From Bacteroidia bacterium (GTDB lineage Bacteria > Bacteroidota > Bacteroidia > Flavobacteriales > Flavobacteriaceae): a DNA stretch of 13,252 bases. Below the pieces are notes generated by a model that made no database searches, had not been told where the DNA came from, and saw only the letters and a program-made list of their open reading frames with translations. The first letter of the stretch is position 1, and each line of letters begins with the position of its first letter. The translations under genes were made by a program, and so were the position numbers. The stretch spans positions 1 to 13,252 of the forward strand of contig JAHHLF010000137.1 of assembly GCA_018679315.1 (NCBI GenBank). Direction: 5' to 3'. Shown here piece after piece: positions 6,949 through 12,977 of the stretch.

Positions 6949-7253
6949 ATGCCCAAAAAGATGGATTTGCTTAAAATGGTCCTTTTTGGTGATTTTTTCC
7001 CCTTGGAATTCAAAAAACCCTTGAAAAAGCCCCTTGAATACTTACTATATTGTATCAAATAATAATTTTTATATTATTATTTGTAACTTTTTTCAAGAGC
7101 TTCTATTTCTAATTATAATATATTAGATTTTCTTGCTTACAATTCTGTACGCACTTTCATTAATATTTGAATTTTTGTTTGGAGGTAAGATCGCCCTTCT
7201 TATATATTCACCTTCGAATTAGAAAAGCAATCAAAAAACGAAAATTCAAGGCG
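6949..7253. other. AT-rich spacer without a recognisable gene
   Basis: No convincing reading frame on either strand. It contains three CTTG-centred near-repeats (CTTG at 7002, 7020 and 7033), a perfect 11-bp AT inverted repeat at 7056-7083, and, near its right end, GGAGG at 7181-7185 and a segment (7190-7198) complementary to the start of the following tiny ORF. It may hold the promoter and leader of that ORF, but no clean TAnnTTTG box is visible. Confidence 0.5.
7056..7083. repeat. Perfect 11-bp AT-rich inverted repeat
   Basis: CAAATAATAAT (7056-7066) and ATTATTATTTG (7073-7083) are exact reverse complements separated by TTTTAT. It could be a regulator site or a weak RNA hairpin; with almost no G or C in the stem, a terminator role is doubtful. 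Confidence 0.7.
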
Positions 7254-7316
7254 ATGATCACACTAGCAAAAATCTTAATGTATGTTATCTTATCTGTTCT
7301 CATCTTTTTCATTTGA
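7254..7316 (+). CDS. Possible 20-residue hydrophobic membrane peptide
   Basis: An ATG-started frame of 20 codons encodes a peptide of which about 15 residues are strongly hydrophobic (MITLAKILMY, then VILSVLIFFI), with one Lys at position 6: enough for a single membrane helix. It ends 27 bp before a good terminator (7344-7373), which shows that a transcript ends here and supports the frame being expressed. In the RNA, AUCGCCCUU (7190-7198) can pair, with one bulged C, to AAGGCGAU (7248-7255), which includes the first two bases of the AUG, so translation may be held back by structure. This resembles type I toxin mRNAs and also small single-helix membrane subunits, but no antisense RNA gene is evident. 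Chance occurrence of so short a frame is quite possible. Confidence 0.38.
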   Translation: MITLAKILMYVILSVLIFFI

Positions 7317-7343
7317 CTAGTTTAGAACAATAGATAATTTGAA

Positions 7344-7373
7344 AGGCTGTCTGGGGGGAGGCGGCCTTTTTTT
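7344..7373 (+). terminator. Rho-independent terminator after the tiny hydrophobic ORF
   Basis: AGGCTGTC (7344-7351) pairs with GGCGGCCT (7360-7367) with two G-U pairs and an 8-nt G-rich loop, followed by a T tract to 7373. It is separate from the M56 operon terminator 400 bp upstream, so it implies a short independent transcript in this spacer. Confidence 0.8.
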
Positions 7374-7381
7374 ATTGGGTG

Positions 7382-7389
7382 TATCTTTG
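7382..7389 (+). promoter_or_regulatory. Predicted -7 box for the 49-residue ORF
   Basis: TATCTTTG matches TAnnTTTG exactly and would give a leader of about 18 nt to the TTG start at 7413. The position of a -33 element falls inside the preceding terminator stem and shows no TTG. Confidence 0.4.
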
Positions 7390-7412
7390 AAGAAATTTAA
7401 AGAAAGAAAACG

Positions 7413-7562
7413 TTGAAAAGTCTCTTCACCATATTAGCCAGGGTCAATAAAATACTTCTGCCCTCTTTTACAAAAAGGAGGTTGGACCTCGCTGATGCAA
7501 AAAAGTGGCAACTCGCCCTAATCGGATGGCGCTACTACGTCCTAAAAAAAGCATTGGATTAA
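7413..7562 (+). CDS. Small basic conserved-looking protein, 49 residues
   Basis: The frame starts at TTG; an in-frame TAA lies just upstream and there is no ATG, so TTG is the only plausible start, preceded by an A-rich AAAGAAAGAAAAC of the kind Bacteroidota use in place of a strong Shine-Dalgarno. The protein begins (M)KSLFTILARVNKILLPSF and ends GWRYYVLKKALD. It is basic (many Lys/Arg) with an amphipathic N-terminal helix and aromatic C-terminus, and no signal peptide. I recall similar short proteins of about 50 residues with a C-terminal RYYV-x-K-x-ALD in Flavobacteriia but cannot confirm this or give a function. The stop codon (7560-7562) overlaps the stop codon of convergent apt (7559-7561). 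Codon choice and the promoter-like TATCTTTG upstream support a real gene. Confidence 0.66.
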   Translation: MKSLFTILARVNKILLPSFTKRRLDLADAKKWQLALIGWRYYVLKKALD

Positions 7563-8080
7563 TATTTAACTAAGCTGCGGACCGAATACGAACTAATTTG
7601 TTCTATTCCTTTTAAAAATTGTAATTCGAGCAAAAAGTTGCACTGCACCACAGTTGCACCAAGTTGTTCTACCAACTTACAGGCAGCAGCGGCTGTGCCA
7701 CCGGTAGCCAGCACATCGTCATGAATAAGTACCCTATCATTTGGCTGAATCCCATCTGAATGGATCTCCAGGGCGCCGGAACCATATTCCAGGGTATAGT
7801 TCTGACTAATGGTATCGGCGGGTAGCTTTCCCGGTTTACGAACCGGAACAAAACCGGCACCCAATTTAGCAGCGAGCAAAGGTGCAAAGAAGAATCCCCT
7901 GCTCTCAATTCCTACCACCTTATCTATAGCGGGTTTGCCTATAAGATCCAAAAGGCCGTTAATGGCACAGGTAAATGCCTTGGTATCTTTAAGTAGCGGA
8001 CTTATATCCTTAAAAACAACGCCGGGCTCCGGAAAATCCTTTACATCGCGGATATAAGATTTTAAGTCGATATCGGCCAT
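7559..8080 (-). CDS. apt: Adenine phosphoribosyltransferase
   Basis: Salvages adenine by transferring it to PRPP, giving AMP, in the cytosol. From the ATG at 8080 the protein has 173 residues, the normal Apt length, and begins MADIDLKSYIRDVKDFPEPG, with FPEPGVxFKDISPLL typical of the family. GIESRGFFFAPLLA (about residues 57-70) and the PRPP-binding VLIHDDVLATGGTAAA (about 119-134) are the two Apt signatures, both intact. The frame is open a further 32 codons upstream to 8176, but that part runs through promoter and hairpin sequence and lies before the family's usual start, so I exclude it. The 3' end overlaps a small convergent gene by 4 bp. The start faces a tRNA-Arg transcription unit whose -33 box lies 8 bp from the apt ATG, so the two promoters are intertwined. 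Confidence 0.96.
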   Translation of the reverse strand: MADIDLKSYIRDVKDFPEPGVVFKDISPLLKDTKAFTCAINGLLDLIGKPAIDKVVGIESRGFFFAPLLAAKLGAGFVPVRKPGKLPADTISQNYTLEYGSGALEIHSDGIQPNDRVLIHDDVLATGGTAAAACKLVEQLGATVVQCNFLLELQFLKGIEQISSYSVRSLVKY

Positions 8081-8087
8081 AGGTTGA

Positions 8088-8119
8088 TTTTGTCCTAAAT
8101 GTAAAAAGAAATATCTTTG
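8088..8119 (+). promoter_or_regulatory. Predicted tRNA-Arg promoter
   Basis: TTTTG at 8088-8092 and TATCTTTG at 8112-8119 with a 19-bp spacer form the best match to the Bacteroidota consensus in the window. Transcription would start near 8125, leaving a leader of about 94 nt before the tRNA. Confidence 0.68.
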
Positions 8120-8124
8120 CGCTC

Positions 8125-8218
8125 CTTCGCGCCAGGAAATTGGCGCTTCGGCGCACACGCCCACAAGTATATCCAATTATACAAGTACTTGAACACAGGA
8201 CGTGAATAAACATTATAA
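8125..8218 (+). other. Structured 5' leader of the tRNA-Arg transcript
   Basis: The segment from the predicted transcription start to the tRNA is GC-rich at first and can form alternative hairpins: GCGCC (8132-8136) with GGCGC, or GCGC-TTCG-GCGC with a TTCG tetraloop. It then becomes AT-rich up to the mature tRNA end. No reading frame or second tRNA is recognisable. It is probably removed by RNase P. Confidence 0.4.
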
Positions 8219-8292
8219 GGCCACGTGGCGCAACTGAATAGCGCATCTGATTACGGCTCAGAAGGTTGCAGGTTTGAATCCTGCCGTGGTCA
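8219..8292 (+). tRNA. tRNA-Arg, anticodon ACG
   Basis: The 74-nt sequence folds into a full cloverleaf. The acceptor stem is GGCCACG with CGTGGTC (one G-U pair) and A as discriminator. The D arm has GCGC/GCGC. The anticodon stem is TCTGA/TCAGA around loop TTACGGC, so the anticodon is ACG, normally edited to ICG to read CGU, CGC and CGA. The T arm is GCAGG/CCTGC around TTTGAAT. The 3' CCA is not encoded, since CTT follows directly, so it must be added by CCA transferase. The T loop has TTTG where TTCG is more usual, a minor variant. Confidence 0.96.
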
Positions 8293-8304
8293 CTTAAGAA
8301 TGAA

Positions 8305-8332
8305 AAGCTCGCCATTCTGGCGAGCTTTTTTT
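8305..8332 (+). terminator. Rho-independent terminator of the tRNA-Arg transcript
   Basis: AAGCTCGCCA (8305-8314) pairs perfectly with TGGCGAGCTT (8318-8327) around a 3-nt loop, followed by T to 8332. It starts 12 nt after the tRNA end. Confidence 0.92.
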
Positions 8333-8375
8333 ATCTGAGCGAGGTAACAAGCTTGCTTGATTACCGAAGTAAAGG

Positions 8376-8412
8376 TGAAAAAAGCAGCCAACCGAAGGTT
8401 GGGAGTTTTTCA
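8376..8412. terminator. Bidirectional terminator between the tRNA and the export operon
   Basis: CCAACC (8388-8393) and GGTTGG (8397-8402) form a 3-nt-loop hairpin, extended after an internal loop by TGAAAAA (8376-8382) with TTTTTCA (8406-8412). T tracts follow on both strands, so it can stop leftward transcripts from the TolC operon and any rightward readthrough from the tRNA. Confidence 0.72.
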
Positions 8413-8441
8413 TTTAGACTACGGAGCTCAAAGGATCACGA

Positions 8442-8471
8442 CCCCGAAGCAGAGCGAAGCACGCTTCGGGG
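8442..8471. repeat. Strong 9-bp GC-rich hairpin
   Basis: CCCCGAAGC (8442-8450) and GCTTCGGGG (8463-8471) are perfect reverse complements with a 12-nt loop. The loop contains another CGAAGC (8455-8460), so two mutually exclusive foldings are possible. There is no T tract on either strand, so it is not a simple terminator. Confidence 0.7.
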
Positions 8472-8478
8472 GAGAGTA

Positions 8479-8507
8479 ATCCTGCCTAACCAATTGTACG
8501 GCAGGAT
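8479..8507. repeat. 8-bp hairpin near the 3' end of the TolC gene
   Basis: ATCCTGCC (8479-8486) and GGCAGGAT (8500-8507) pair perfectly around a 13-nt loop. It lies 21 bp beyond the TolC-like gene's stop codon and could stabilise the 3' end of that mRNA. Confidence 0.65.
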
Positions 8508-8527
8508 GCCAGCGCACCAACTTGTTC

Positions 8528-9940
8528 CTAATTCACCTCGGCCTCCGGCGCACGACCTAAAGCCTCAAACAAATTAACAAGGGCATTGTATTTATCGATG
8601 ACCAGTTTATTTGCTTTCAATTGTGCGTTGATCAATGCGCTCTCTCGTGAATTTATCAGGAATAAGGAGCTCTCCCCCAGAAAGAACTTCCGTTCCTCGG
8701 CTGCTACCAGACGCTCATAATCTCCAACCACAGAGCCAATAAGGATATTCTGACGCTCAAGCGAACTGATCTCTGCATTTACAGCTTCCACTTTATTTTG
8801 GATGGCAAGAGCACTTGACATCATATCCAGGTTGGCATCTTGTAGTTTGATATTGGCCAACTTGAGTTCACCCCGTTCTTTTCTTAAAAACAAAGGCAAG
8901 CTGAAATTAACGAACGCCTTGTAATTCGCCGTATCGAATGAATTCAGTGGTGTGGCTTCAGTGGACAAGAAATTATACTGAACATCTAATCTCGGCAATA
9001 ACATATTCCTTTTCAATGACCTTTCTACCTGCATGCCTTTGATCTGATAATCCTGTGAACGTAACTTCGGGTGGGCATCTAACCAATTTTCGTTAAGGGC
9101 TTCTGCCAAAAGAAGCGAAGTGCGTATGGTATCCTCTCCGGGAACTTCCGGCACTACATTCTCCTGAAGTTCCATCGGAATGCCGTTTAGCCACAAATAG
9201 TTGCTTAAGGCAAGGGTTGCCTTTCGCTGTTTGAGAATCGCTGCTTCCAGACTTAGCATCCTATTCTGAACCGCGATCTTTGCCTCTACTGAATCGATAG
9301 CTGCTTGTTCTCCTGCTTCAACACCTTGTTTCACACCTTCAAATCTAATCTCTGCATTCTCTTTAAACCGGGCATAGATCGACCGCTCATTAGTGGCTTC
9401 CAACCACGTAAAATAGGCCTTGCTCGCATTTGTCAAGACCACATTCACCATCAGATCACGGTCGGCCTTGGATTGCTCCCTAAAAAACCGCGCCTTTCGC
9501 AACATCGCCATACGCTCATTTATCCAAAAGCCTTGTGCTAAGGAAAACGACACGCCTGCACTATACAATCCCCCTTCCGGAAGACTCATATCAGGATTCA
9601 GAAAATCCCCGGAATTCTCCTCAAAATTTGCTTTGAACTCGACCCCATACCAGGTTGGGATCTTAAATGTCGCATTCAATTCATTGTAATACTCCGTCTC
9701 TTCAAACTTCTTACGATCCAGATCAGCTTCGATCTTTGGGTCAAAACCCCCTCTTGCACGAAGCAATGTTGCTTCACCCTCATTTAATTTAAGCTCGGCC
9801 TGACTCACTAAGGGATGGTGCTTTTTCACATAGCCCATATACTCGTCGAAACGCAATACTGTTTGCGAATCAACAGGCAGGTCCTGTGACCAAAGCATAT
9901 TAAATGCCAATAGGAATAGTATATGTTGAATGATTTTCAT
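8528..9940 (-). CDS. TolC-family outer-membrane efflux channel
   Basis: A 470-residue outer-membrane factor that supplies the exit duct for the ABC exporter and fusion protein encoded just upstream. It starts with a clear signal peptide (MKIIQHILFLLAFNMLWS, cleavage probably near the Ser-Gln). Two OEP-type repeats of long alpha helices rich in Ala, Leu, Glu and Lys follow, at about residues 30-240 and 260-465. The first contains the strand segment with GLYSAGVSFSLAQGFWINER. The second has the matching FVNFSLPLFLRKERGELKLA. This pairing of beta-hairpin and coiled coil in each half is the TolC plan, and the length is normal. It is the last gene of the operon, 11 bp after the fusion protein, and is followed by a hairpin run including a bidirectional terminator. 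The substrate is not evident from sequence. Confidence 0.92.
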   Translation of the reverse strand: MKIIQHILFLLAFNMLWSQDLPVDSQTVLRFDEYMGYVKKHHPLVSQAELKLNEGEATLLRARGGFDPKIEADLDRKKFEETEYYNELNATFKIPTWYGVEFKANFEENSGDFLNPDMSLPEGGLYSAGVSFSLAQGFWINERMAMLRKARFFREQSKADRDLMVNVVLTNASKAYFTWLEATNERSIYARFKENAEIRFEGVKQGVEAGEQAAIDSVEAKIAVQNRMLSLEAAILKQRKATLALSNYLWLNGIPMELQENVVPEVPGEDTIRTSLLLAEALNENWLDAHPKLRSQDYQIKGMQVERSLKRNMLLPRLDVQYNFLSTEATPLNSFDTANYKAFVNFSLPLFLRKERGELKLANIKLQDANLDMMSSALAIQNKVEAVNAEISSLERQNILIGSVVGDYERLVAAEERKFFLGESSLFLINSRESALINAQLKANKLVIDKYNALVNLFEALGRAPEAEVN

Positions 9941-9951
9941 GTGTTTTTCTC

Positions 9952-11304
9952 TTACTTCTTAGCGGTCAAACCTTCTTTTTGTAAAGGCCTGTAATAATTC
10001 GGCGGAAACCCATTCAATTGCCGCCATAACTCAAACCAGATTGGCACATCGTCCAGCAGGGCAATTGTCCTTGCTCCAGACCCTACACGCACCGCTTCCG
10101 GCCAAGATTGATCACCCGTATCGGGCGCCAACAAGATCCTATACTTCCCATTCTCACTGATAAAATTCTCTATAGCTACTACTTCTGCTCCATACGTGCC
10201 ATAGGATAAGTTGGGCCAGCCACTGAAGACTATCGCGGGCCAGCCATCGAATTGTACCCGTACTTTTTCCCCGAGATGCACCAAGGGTAAGTCGATCGGA
10301 CTGATATATGTCTCTACGGCCAGGTCGTATATAGCCGGCATGATACCAACCAAACGCTCACCCTCTTTAAAAGTCTCGCCTATTCCCGATTTAATCGCCT
10401 TGTTCACATATCCATCCTGGGGTGCCGTGATAAACAACAGGCTGTTTCGCTTCTTGTAATTTGTATAGGCATTTTCCAGTTTCGTAACCTGTGCTTCGGT
10501 GTCGAATTGACTTGACTGTGCCGTATACATATCACTTTGAGCCTTTGAGATCTTATCAGCAAATTCAGCATTGATCTTTGATAGTTCAAGCTCCGCATTG
10601 ATCACCTCATTCTTGCTGGCTAGAAATGCATTTTGTTGGGAGATAAGTTTTGCTTGTGTCTCCTGCAGTTTCAGTCGCATGACTTCTACATCCCGAACGG
10701 CTTTCAGACCTTCCTCCTGAAGCAAAGAAGTACGATCGTATTGCCGCTGAGCAATTTCAATATTAGTCCGTGCCGCTTCCAGATCCATACTGTCGCTTTG
10801 AACCTTTAGTCCCGCTTGCATCAATTTGTTCTTCGCCTGCTGAAGTTTTAATGCCCTCTCGTTTTGTAAGGCCGATGTCTGTCGCTGTAAGGCACTAACT
10901 TTACCCTGGTAGGCTCCAACAGATTGGCTCTTAGCATCGATCTGATCTTGGGTACGCTCTACCAGTCTGTCGTCGAAGTACTCACTCTTGATCTCAGAAA
11001 TACGTAAGATCGTATCGCCCTTGCTTACAAAATCGCCTTCACGTACATACCATTCTTCGATCCTACCCGGGATCTGTGACTGTAATGTCTGGGGCCGCTG
11101 TTCTGGCGTCAAGGTCGTAACCTGACCCTGACCTGTGATATTCTGGGTCCAGGGCAAGAACAGGATTACTATTCCGATAATAGCAAATACGAGCAAAAAC
11201 TGATTAAAGTGTCTGCGATATGCAGAGCGGAATACCCGACGGGCCGACTCAAAGTGATCCAGGGAAACCGACTTGTTCAAAGGGTTGTTCGAGATATTTA
11301 GCAT
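9952..11304 (-). CDS. HlyD-family membrane fusion (periplasmic adaptor) protein
   Basis: A 450-residue adaptor linking an inner-membrane ABC exporter to a TolC channel. A cytosolic N-terminus of about 34 residues rich in Arg is followed by one membrane helix (residues 35-52), as in HlyD rather than in lipoprotein adaptors. Then come half of a lipoyl-like domain (IPGRIEEWYVREGDFVSKGDTIL, about 78-100), a very long coiled coil with many Gln, Lys and Glu (about 110-285), the other lipoyl half (FITAPQDGYVNKAIKSG, about 293-309) and a beta-barrel/membrane-proximal region. The C-terminus has an aromatic PIWFELWRQLNGFPPNYY. The ATG overlaps the end of the ABC gene by 7 bp, and the TolC-like gene follows after 11 bp, so all are cotranscribed and probably translationally coupled. 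Confidence 0.93.
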   Translation of the reverse strand: MLNISNNPLNKSVSLDHFESARRVFRSAYRRHFNQFLLVFAIIGIVILFLPWTQNITGQGQVTTLTPEQRPQTLQSQIPGRIEEWYVREGDFVSKGDTILRISEIKSEYFDDRLVERTQDQIDAKSQSVGAYQGKVSALQRQTSALQNERALKLQQAKNKLMQAGLKVQSDSMDLEAARTNIEIAQRQYDRTSLLQEEGLKAVRDVEVMRLKLQETQAKLISQQNAFLASKNEVINAELELSKINAEFADKISKAQSDMYTAQSSQFDTEAQVTKLENAYTNYKKRNSLLFITAPQDGYVNKAIKSGIGETFKEGERLVGIMPAIYDLAVETYISPIDLPLVHLGEKVRVQFDGWPAIVFSGWPNLSYGTYGAEVVAIENFISENGKYRILLAPDTGDQSWPEAVRVGSGARTIALLDDVPIWFELWRQLNGFPPNYYRPLQKEGLTAKK

Positions 11305-12977
11305 AATTGTAAATCTTTAATGGCGCCCTGCTCCAGAGTTATTATTTCATCGCAACTTGCAGCCCACCTGGGGTTGCTGCTCACTACGATCAATGCCCAT
11401 GGATTAGACGGATCTGTTAGAAAATCGATGATCCGATTAGTCTCTTCATCATTGAATTGATCCAGGGCATCTTCCAGTATTAAAACTTTTGGGTTTTTAA
11501 CAATGGCCCGGGCCAAAACGATCTTTTTGGCAATCGTATAGGACATCTGTTTACCTTCCGGATATAATATGGTATTTAGGCCTTGCCCCTGACGCTTCAG
11601 GAAGTTTGTGAGGCCAACCACTTCCAATGCTTCAAGGATCTTTTTATCCGATATCTTATCATCTCCAAAGGTGATATTCTCACGGATCGTACCTTCAAAA
11701 GGTGTTTCCTCCTTTAAAGACAATCCCAAATGAGCCCTATAGTGGTTGAGAAACAGACTTTTTACAGGGAAATTGTTTACCGTAAGCTGCCCTGATGTTG
11801 GCATTATAACTCCGGCAATAAGTCGGAGCAGCGATGATTTGCCCGAACCACTCTCGCCTTTGATCAGCACTCTGCTTCCAGGCGCCACGGATAGGGAAAT
11901 ATCATTTAATATGGCTATCTCACGATCCTTGGCCATGTAGGAAACCTTTTCCAGGTCTATCTTCAATTCTTCTGAGAAATCCGGTCGCTCTCCGTCTTCC
12001 ATTTCCATATCCTTGTCTACGACCTGACCTAGTTTCTCTATCGATGTCACGACATCGTAGAAAGGCTCCAAACCCAGTATGAGTTTTTCAACAGAAGCAA
12101 TCACTAAAAGGATAATGATTTCAGCTGCCACAAACTGACCAATATTCATTTCCTGGTTGAGCACCAGAAAACCACCGATAAGAAGTAGTCCGGCAGTTAC
12201 AAGAACTTTAAACCCGATCATTTGTATGAACTGGATGACAAGGATGCTGAAATGGCTTTCCCTTGCTTCGAGATATTGGGCAACTAACTTGTCATTCTTT
12301 TCCAGGGCAAGGTTGGTACGCCCGGAAAGTTTAAAACTTTCAACGCCCCTGGCTACTTCCTGGATCCAATGCGCAACCCTGTATTTGAAATCAGACTCCT
12401 TCAGGCTCGTTTCCAGGCCACGTTGCGCTGTAAATTTGAATACTACGTAAACCAGCAATAAGAGAAGGATACCGAATATGATAAAGAAGGGGTGATAGAA
12501 TGACAGCAGAATCAAGGCAAAGATGATCTGTAGCAAAGCTGTTGGTACATCTATCAATATCTTGGAAAGTCCTTTCTGAATAGTCAGGGTATCGAAAAAC
12601 CGATTGGCTAACTCAGGAGGGTAAAACCCACGAAAGGCCTCCATTTTTATTTTTGGGAATCGATAGCTTAGTTCAAATGAAGATCTGACAAAGATCCGCT
12701 GCTGGATGGTTTCGATAATTCGCAGTTGCATGTATTGAAGTGCACCTGTGAAGAGAACCCCCAGGGTAACCAATACGACTAATACGATCCAGGAAGTCGA
12801 TACCTGTGCACCTTGGATCAAGTTAATGATCGCCTGGATTCCCAGAGGAAGGGATAGGGCGACAAAGCCCGAAAATATAGCGTAGTAAAAGATCTGTGCA
12901 ATATCCTTTTTCTCCAATTCAAGGAGACCCAGAAACCGGCGCCAGGGAGTTAATGTATTTCGAATACTTTTTGTCAT
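11298..12977 (-). CDS. ABC exporter, fused membrane and ATP-binding domains, with atypical ATPase motifs
   Basis: A 559-residue half-transporter of the type I secretion/multidrug exporter architecture: membrane domain at about 27-310 with five or six helices, nucleotide-binding domain at about 335-559. There is no N-terminal C39 peptidase domain, so it is not a bacteriocin-processing exporter. Walker A is intact (GESGSGKSS, 374-382). Other ATPase motifs depart from consensus. The Q-loop position reads SLKEETPF with Lys near 422. The LSGGQ signature is replaced by MSYTI (478-482). Walker B reads LILED (499-503), with the usual Asp-Glu reversed. The D-loop is DQFN. The H-loop His is Ser near 534 (VVSSNPRW). 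The fold is otherwise complete and the frame clean, so this is not simple decay. The start overlaps the upstream regulator's stop by 4 bp, and the fusion protein's start overlaps its own end by 7 bp. Substrate unknown. Confidence 0.9.
   Translation of the reverse strand: MTKSIRNTLTPWRRFLGLLELEKKDIAQIFYYAIFSGFVALSLPLGIQAIINLIQGAQVSTSWIVLVVLVTLGVLFTGALQYMQLRIIETIQQRIFVRSSFELSYRFPKIKMEAFRGFYPPELANRFFDTLTIQKGLSKILIDVPTALLQIIFALILLSFYHPFFIIFGILLLLLVYVVFKFTAQRGLETSLKESDFKYRVAHWIQEVARGVESFKLSGRTNLALEKNDKLVAQYLEARESHFSILVIQFIQMIGFKVLVTAGLLLIGGFLVLNQEMNIGQFVAAEIIILLVIASVEKLILGLEPFYDVVTSIEKLGQVVDKDMEMEDGERPDFSEELKIDLEKVSYMAKDREIAILNDISLSVAPGSRVLIKGESGSGKSSLLRLIAGVIMPTSGQLTVNNFPVKSLFLNHYRAHLGLSLKEETPFEGTIRENITFGDDKISDKKILEALEVVGLTNFLKRQGQGLNTILYPEGKQMSYTIAKKIVLARAIVKNPKVLILEDALDQFNDEETNRIIDFLTDPSNPWALIVVSSNPRWAASCDEIITLEQGAIKDLQLC

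Noticed and set aside
6999..7040. Three CCCTTGAA-like near-repeats in the spacer after the M56 operon
   Set aside because: Copies differ, spacing is uneven (18 and 13 bp) and no promoter is adjacent, so evidence for a binding-site array is too thin.
8081..8176. N-terminal extension of apt by 32 codons
   Set aside because: It would translate the tRNA promoter and hairpin region, and Apt proteins normally start just before the SYIRDVKDFPEPG segment, as with the ATG at 8080.
8277..8486. Possible integration site: AATCCTGCC in the tRNA T arm (8277-8285) repeated at 8478-8486
   Set aside because: Nine bases is too short to be convincing, no integrase or mobile gene lies between or nearby, and the second copy is part of a local hairpin.
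8353..8577. 74-residue frame on the + strand after the tRNA, from a TTG
   Set aside because: It runs through two of the hairpins and into the TolC-like gene's 3' end in antisense, lacks a credible start and has no recognisable domain. The DNA is better explained as hairpin-rich noncoding sequence.
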